DNA of 64,000 bases from Mauremys mutica. Its lineage: Eukaryota > Chordata > Testudines > Geoemydidae. Shown here piece by piece: positions 58,601 through 64,000 of the stretch; the stretch's first letter is position 1; each line of letters begins with the position of its first letter. Below the pieces are notes generated by a model. The model saw only the letters and a program-made list of their open reading frames with translations. It did not search any database and was not told the DNA's origin. The DNA lies in assembly GCF_020497125.1 (NCBI RefSeq), contig NC_059073.1:147011012-147075011 (forward strand). Reading direction: 5' to 3'. Both the position numbers and the translations under genes were made by a program.

Positions 58601-60159
58601 ACCTCCCAAACTTGGCCCACTTCAGGTCTGTGAATATGTATAGAAAGGAAAGAAGTATTAATGAAGGAATACTAGACACGGCTGCAGGGGGCTGAGACAT
58701 ATATCATGTGATCCACTCTGCTCTGTGTGGTCTAAAGATCCCATGGAACAATTGTTAAATGTCAGGATTTGGCAGAAAATTCACTTCCATTTGCTACTGT
58801 GCAGCATGCCATGTGCTGGCTGCTGCTTTCCTCCCCAGAAGTGGCAGCATTTCAGTGGGGCTGTATGTATGTAGCACATGTCACATCTTTGGGAGCCAAT
58901 ATGCTCATGAAATGTCAAATATTTTATTCTGTGTCATTGCCCAGGAAACAAGGGATGTCAGACATTCCGCCTGGGGACAGCCAGGTAGGGAGAAATGGGA
59001 GAAGATGAGAGCCGGTAACGCAGAGGCCTTTTTGGAACACAAGTGGCTCTGCTAATCAGCGAAAATGGAAAGAACCATCCCGACAAATGAGACAAAGTGT
59101 AAGTAGATTGAATGAAACCTTCCCTAAAATATGATGTCCTTGACTGGGATTAAGCCAATCTAAATTGTACAAGATGAGTCAAAACCAGTGTAATTGGACG
59201 GTCATGAAACCCAAGACTGCACCTAGGACTAGGGGTCAAATTCATTCAGTCGGTGTCTGTCCTTCTCCTGTATACTTTTGTGCTGGGGCAGATGACCCTC
59301 CACCATGCCTTGTGCCCCCGGGGCTTCAACCCTACAGTCAGGCAGCCACTTGCAGAGATTGCCAAGGGGGGCAGCCACACGAGCCTCAGATGCCTGTTCT
59401 CTGGCTGTCAACCTGCCTGGGTTGCAGGAGTTCCTCAAGGGGAATGTGAAGGAGCCCAACTGGCACCATCCTTGTGACGCCCACAGGGGAGAGGTGAACC
59501 AGCAGTCAGACAGACCCCAGAAGAAAGGGATGTGAAGGCTTGAGACCCATTGTCTGAGAGACCCTTTACTTTTAAGCTGATGGAAGCCTGGACATTACCG
59601 AATTGGACAGACGACACTCCATTCTGCTTCAGCATTTGACCTAAACTAGGTAGCCCCAGTTCCTTTCCTGCTGTGAACAGCCACCAGCTCATCACCGTGC
59701 ACCAACTTCTTGAACCTTCTGTGAAGCATCCAGTGCTGGCCATTGTCAGAGAGAGGATACTGGAATAGCTGGACCACAGGTCTGATCCAGTCTGGCAATG
59801 CCTACACAGTGTGTGCTATGCCATGGGGAAAAGGCCCGAGTGACTTTAGGCTGCATAGGAAGAGGCATCACATTGCAAAGCAAGACAGCAATAGGTGAGA
59901 CTGCAGCTGAAATAGAGTGTTCCTCAGGGTAACTCAGTACCAGGATGACACTGACAACTGGAGAAGGCTCGGAGAAGAGCAAAAAAAATAGGTCATGGGA
60001 ATGAGTTATAAGGAAATTCTTAAGCACTAAATGTGTCCAGCATGGCTAAACGATGAGTTGGACGGGGCGTCACTACAGCTACCAATATAGGCAGAGCTCT
60101 GCTTATAAACTTTACAAAACTTTAATTGTTCAGGCTGAAATTTCCCATGCCGGGTGATC
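58601..60159. other. Intergenic, nothing recognised
   Basis: No supported gene. The open frames at 58,759-59,055 and 59,165-59,449 overlap others and lack domains. Confidence 0.45.
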
Positions 60160-61140
60160 ATAGAATCATAGAATATCAGGGTTGAAGGGACCTCAGGAGG
60201 TCATCTAGTCCAACCCCCTGCTCAAAGCAGGACCAACCCCAACTAAATCATCCCAGCCAGGGCTTTGTCAAGCCTGACCTTAGAAACCTCTAAAGAAGGA
60301 GATTCCTCCGCCTCCCTAGGTAACCCATTCCAGTGCTTCACCACCCTCCTAGTGAAATAGTGTTTCCTAATATCCAACCTAGACCTCCCCCACTGCAACT
60401 TGAGACCATTGCTCCTTGTTCTGTCATCTGGTACCACTGAGAACAACCAAGCTCCATTCTCTTTGGAACCCCCCTTCAGGTAGTTGAAAGCAGCTATCAA
60501 ATCCCCCCTCACTCTTCTCTTCTGCAGACTAAACAATCCCAGTTCCCTCAGCCTCTCCTCATAAGTCATGTGCTCCAGTCCCCTGATCATTTTCATTGCC
60601 CTCCGCTGGACTCTCTCCAATTTGTCCACATCCTTCTTGTAGTGTGGGGCTCAAAACTGGATGCAATACTCCAGGTGTGGCCTCACCAGAGCCAAATAGA
60701 GGGGAATGATCACGTCCCTCGATCTGCTGGCAATGCTCCTACTAATACAGCCCACTATGCTGTTAGCCTTCTTGGCAACAAGGGCACACTGCTGACTCAT
60801 ATCTAGCTTCTCGTCCACTTTTCTGCAGAACTGCCACTTAGCCAGTCAGTCCCCAGCCTGTAGCAGTGCATGGGATTCCTCTGTCCTAAGTGCAGGACTC
60901 TGCACTTGTCCTTGTTGAACCTCATAAGATTTCTTTTGGTTCAATCCTCCAATTTGTCTAGGTCACTCTAGACCCTATTCCTACGCTCCTGCATATCTAC
61001 CTCTCCCCCCAGCTTAGTGTCATCCGTGAACTTGCTGAGAGTGCAATCCATCCCATCATCCAGATCATCAATGAAGATGTTGAACAAAACTGGCCCCAGG
61101 ACCAACCCCTGGGGCACTCCACTTGATACCAGCTGCCAAC
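60160..61140 (-). mobile_element. CR1 LINE, 5' truncated, about 980 bp
   Basis: The reversed 3' tail ATAGAATCATAGAATATCAG is followed, on the minus strand, by a 128-codon frame (60,629-60,243) with [38 protein letters not shown] and [20 protein letters not shown]. Earlier palm sequence extends to 61,140 and is broken. The left boundary of the truncation is clear. Confidence 0.9.
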
Positions 61141-61488
61141 AGCCTCAATCTGAAATTTTTGAAACATTTCAATAAACTGTTCAGCCATTTCAGAGAACAA
61201 GATTAAAGAAGAATACATTGTTTTGTCCACATTAAAAAAAAATCTTACAGCTGGTTTTGTTGAGAAGCTCCAGCACCTTCATGTTTTGTAGCAAGGACTT
61301 TGAAATTTGGCACAGAGGGCACCTTGGTGTCAAGGTGTGTCTTTTGCTGTTCCTATAAAACAAACCAACAAAAAATGTCCAAATTTGGCCAAGTTATAAG
61401 CCTCTAAAAAAATCTCAGTTCACACAGGCTCAGTAAAGATGTTTTAGAATCTAGCAACCCCACGAAGTTGCGAGACTTCCTCCTGGCA
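61141..61488. other. Intergenic, nothing recognised
   Basis: AT-rich unique-looking sequence. Confidence 0.45.
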
Positions 61489-61496
61489 GGGCCGGC

Positions 61497-61925
61497 TCCA
61501 GAGCCCAGCGGGGCAAGCACCCGCCTGGGGCGGCCCTTTCCCGGGGGGGCGGCAGGCTGGGCCGGCGGACCTGCCGCAGTCATGCCTGCGGGAGGTCCAC
61601 CGGAGCCCTGGGAGCAGCGGACCTGCCGCAGGCATGACTGCGGAGGGGACGCTCGGCCGGCGGCTCCAGTGGACCTCCCGCAGGCATGACTGCGGACGGT
61701 TCGCTGGTCCCGCGGCTCGGCTGGACCTCCCGCAGGCATGCCTGCGGCAGCTCAACCGGAGCCGCCGGACCAGCGAACCACCCGCAGCTGCGGGAGGTCC
61801 AGCCGAGCCGCGCGACCAGTGGACCCTCCGCAGTCATGCCCGCGGGAGGTCCGCTGCTCCCGCGGCTCGGGGGCGCCTCCCGGGCATGATTGCTTGGGGC
61901 GGCCAAATTTGTAGAGCCGCCCCTG
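61497..61925. mobile_element. hAT-type non-autonomous element (429 bp) with palindromic array
   Basis: The ends are CAGGGCCGGCTCCA and, inverted, CAGGGGCGGCTCTA. The 8-bp target duplication CCTCCTGG is perfect at 61,489-61,496 and 61,926-61,933. Inside, GGACCTCCCGCAGGCATG-type words recur in alternating orientation (61,570-61,860) and form many nested hairpins. There is no transposase, and open frames here come from the repeat. Confidence 0.93.
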
Positions 61926-61933
61926 CCTCCTGG

Positions 61934-62614
61934 CCCTGGCCCATATCACCATCTATAATACCAGGAGGAGGATGCTGGAGTGCTCTGCAACTGTGGGGCC
62001 TGTTTCCGGCCCTCCCTGGTCTCACGCCTCTGGGCGGCATTCCTCTGTGCAATGGCCGCTGGCTCCCTAAACAGCTTTGAGGAGCAGTGGGTGCTGTCTG
62101 GGGTTCTCTGCTTGGTGTCCCCCTCTGGATCCATAGTTTTGAACCTGTGACCTTCACTCCTGACCCTGTTTTTCATTAGTTGTCCCCTGTCTTCATTTGG
62201 TTCCTGGGTCCAGTGGTCCCTCCTGCTAGGCTGGGGGAAGAAAAAAACAAACAAACCTAAATTCTCTGAATATTTTGTCTGTACTGGGTGTGCTCCAGCC
62301 TAGGGCTGCAGGAATTCAGGACCTTCCCTGCAGCTGCTCCTCCCAGCAACTGTGGGCCATTGTAGCGCTAGGAACCAAACTTATAAGCAGGGAGACTGTC
62401 TATCCTATGCTCTCTGTGCCCCTCCTACTGGTGTCCAGGCAGCCAGAAGAAAGAGCAGCAGCCTCAGGACAAGAACCAAACTGGGAGAGGGCAAGAGAGG
62501 GAACAGATTGGGACAATAAGCCTTGCCGGGGTGGGAAGAGACTGGCGCTGGTGTGGAGCAGGGACTGAGACTAACTGGGCAAGGAAACTAGGACTGGGAG
62601 CCTGGAATGGGTGA
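61934..62614. other. Spacer between two related hAT elements, nothing recognised
   Basis: No supported features. Confidence 0.45.
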
Positions 62615-62622
62615 AGACTGAG

Positions 62623-62947
62623 CAGGGGCGGCTCCAGGCCCCAGCATGCCAAGCGCGTGCTTGGGGCAGCATGCCGCAGGGGGCGCTCTGCCAGTCGCCG
62701 GGAAGGCGGCAGGTGGCTCCAGTGGACCTCCCTCAGGCGTGCCTGTGGAGGGTCCGCTGGTCCCACAGCTTCGGTGGAGCATCCGCAGGTGTGCCTGCGG
62801 GAGGTCCACCGGAGCTGCGGGACCAGCGGACCCTCTGCAGGCACGTCTGCAGGAGGTCCACTGGAGCCACGGGACCGGCGACCAGCAGAGCGCCCCCCGC
62901 GGCGTGCCGCCCTGCTTGGGGCGGCGAAATTGCTAGAGCCGCCCCTG
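62623..62947. mobile_element. hAT-type non-autonomous element (325 bp), related to 61,497-61,925
   Basis: The ends are CAGGGGCGGCTC in inverted orientation, and the first 12 bp are perfect. The 8-bp target duplication AGACTGAG is perfect at 62,615-62,622 and 62,948-62,955. It has the same internal style (GCGGGAGGTCCACCGGAGC) and the same GCTTGGGGCGGC motif near the right end as its neighbour. Confidence 0.93.
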
Positions 62948-62955
62948 AGACTGAG

Positions 62956-63220
62956 ATTGGATGGACAGAGGACAAGAGGGCCTGGGTGAGGAAGGGGTCT
63001 GGGATGAGAAAGCAGGAACCAAGAACAAGGTGTGGAAACAGGACCAGGAACCAGGCCAGGTGGCAGGAACTTGCTCTCTGGGGTCTGGTCAGCACAGCAG
63101 GGCTAGCAACTAGGTGCTCAGACAAAGGGTGTGGTAGGAACAGGAAGCTTTATGCTGAGCTGGCCAGTCAAAAGTCTGTTGCTAGTCCAATAATCTCACT
63201 GCAGTTTCCTAGTTTGGCCT
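62956..63220. other. Spacer, nothing recognised
   Basis: No supported features. Confidence 0.4.
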
Positions 63221-63224
63221 TACT

Positions 63225-63290
63225 GTATGGTGGCATAGTGGTTAAGGTTCTTATGCAGCAACCTCCAGGCCTGGGTTTGAGACCTACAGC
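63225..63290 (+). repeat. MIR-like tRNA-derived SINE head with A and B boxes
   Basis: TGGCATAGTGG at 63,231-63,241 fits the Pol III A box consensus exactly. GGTTTGAGACC at 63,274-63,284 fits the B box except for one or two bases. The order and spacing resemble the MIR head. Confidence 0.55.
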
Positions 63291-63337
63291 AACTGACAAT
63301 AGGGCAGGTGCAAAGAGGTCAGGCATGGGTGAAAGGA

Positions 63338-63516
63338 ACAGAATGTCAGGGTTAGAAGGGATCTCAGGAGGTATCTAGTCCAACCCCCTGCTCAAAGGGG
63401 GACTAAGCCCCAGACAGAGTTTTGCCCCAGATCCCTAAATGCCCCCCTCAAGGATTGAACTCACAACACTGGGTTTAGCAGGCCAAGGCTCAAACCACTG
63501 AGCTATCCCTCCCCCT
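63338..63516 (-). repeat. Cryptodiran tRNA-derived SINE, near full length
   Basis: On the minus strand it starts AGGGGGAGGGATAGCTCAGT, with A box TAGCTCAGTGG (63,495-63,505) and B box GAGTTCAATCC (63,452-63,462). The conserved body follows (TTTAGGGATCTGGGGCAAAA) and then the CR1-like tail (TTGGACTAGATACCTCCTGA). This is the tortoise Pol III SINE layout, and it is the strongest clue to the organism group. Confidence 0.9.
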
Positions 63517-63524
63517 GAAAGGTC

Positions 63525-64000
63525 TGTGGCTCCTGGAGAAACTCCCTTGTAGAACCCATGAGTCTGAACATTCCTCTGCTGTTAGCAAATACCTGGGAAA
63601 CTCACAGGCAAGGTGTGTGTCTTGCTCCCTCTAATCAGTGGCTCCTCCACAGAGGGGAAGACAACTCACATTACAGCTGTCAGTTATTCCCTTACTTCAA
63701 GTGGCAGAGGTCTGTGCTGTGGATCTAAAGGCTCCAACCCTGCTGATGATCCATGGGGGTCTCAGTTTGGTTTTTGTGCTGGTATTTGCAGCAACATAGG
63801 GACTTAGCCACTAAAAACTGGTTTAAAGGGCCGTTAAGGTTACAAACTCAAGCATTCAAAAACTAGGAGATGCCAGAATTAAGGTTGCCAGTGCAACATC
63901 ATTCAGCTCCCTTATGTATATGCTTTAGGTCACCTGACCACCCACTACTTTTTCCAGAGGACCCCTGCCTTGTACTCTGCACAGGATGGATTGTGTTCCA
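63525..64000. other. Intergenic, nothing recognised
   Basis: No supported features to the window end. Confidence 0.4.

Noticed and set aside
63231..63284. A functional tRNA gene
   Set aside because: A and B boxes are present, but I cannot fold an acceptor or anticodon arm. The sequence fits a SINE head better.
62611..63378. 255-codon plus frame
   Set aside because: The first half is the interior of a hAT element with palindromic repeats. The rest is unrelated sequence.

Overview
This is vertebrate nuclear DNA, most likely from a cryptodiran (hidden-necked) turtle. The evidence is one intact single-exon gene, PURB, in a CpG island; many 5'-truncated CR1 LINE copies; two copies of a tRNA-derived SINE of the tortoise Pol III type whose 3' tail matches the CR1 tail; and many short hAT-type non-autonomous elements. 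I see no bacterial features, CRISPR arrays or operons. The species is inferred, not proven.

Layout. 1-3,170: sparse non-coding DNA with a PIF/Harbinger transposase fragment and a CR1 fragment. 3,170-4,720: CpG island with the PURB promoter and the 309-codon PURB coding sequence. 4,476-12,190: a 7.7 kb PURB 3' UTR in which I see no transposon, ending at AATAAA 12,169-12,174 with earlier candidate signals near 11,701 and 11,730. 12,200-24,000: GC-rich intergenic DNA with CR1 and MIR-like fragments and one hAT element. 24,100-37,850: a retroelement graveyard. It holds a 1.08 kb LTR, a Gypsy-like gag remnant split by a hAT element, and a decayed APE-type LINE split by a solo LTR, which is itself split by a 6.8 kb endogenous retrovirus (ERV). 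37,850-52,700: intergenic DNA with several hAT elements, two minisatellites, a foldback Penelope-like repeat and CR1/SINE fragments. 52,796-64,000: the longest CR1 copy, more CR1 tails, two close hAT elements with internal palindromic repeats, and a SINE.

The only host gene I can support is PURB, which encodes a nuclear purine-rich single-strand DNA/RNA-binding protein. Everything else recognisable is mobile DNA or simple repeat. The most informative structure is the three-level nest at 26,500-37,850. Its middle insertion is proved by a perfect 5-bp target duplication and a reading frame that is restored when it is removed. The ERV inside has LTRs differing at only 2 of 427 positions although its genes are broken and no reverse transcriptase region can be recognised. 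A second theme is a set of CAGGG-ended hAT elements, five of one sequence group, each with a perfect 8-bp target duplication. I found no candidate for a wholly new protein system. The novelty here lies in repeat architecture and PURB regulation. All similarity calls were made by eye.
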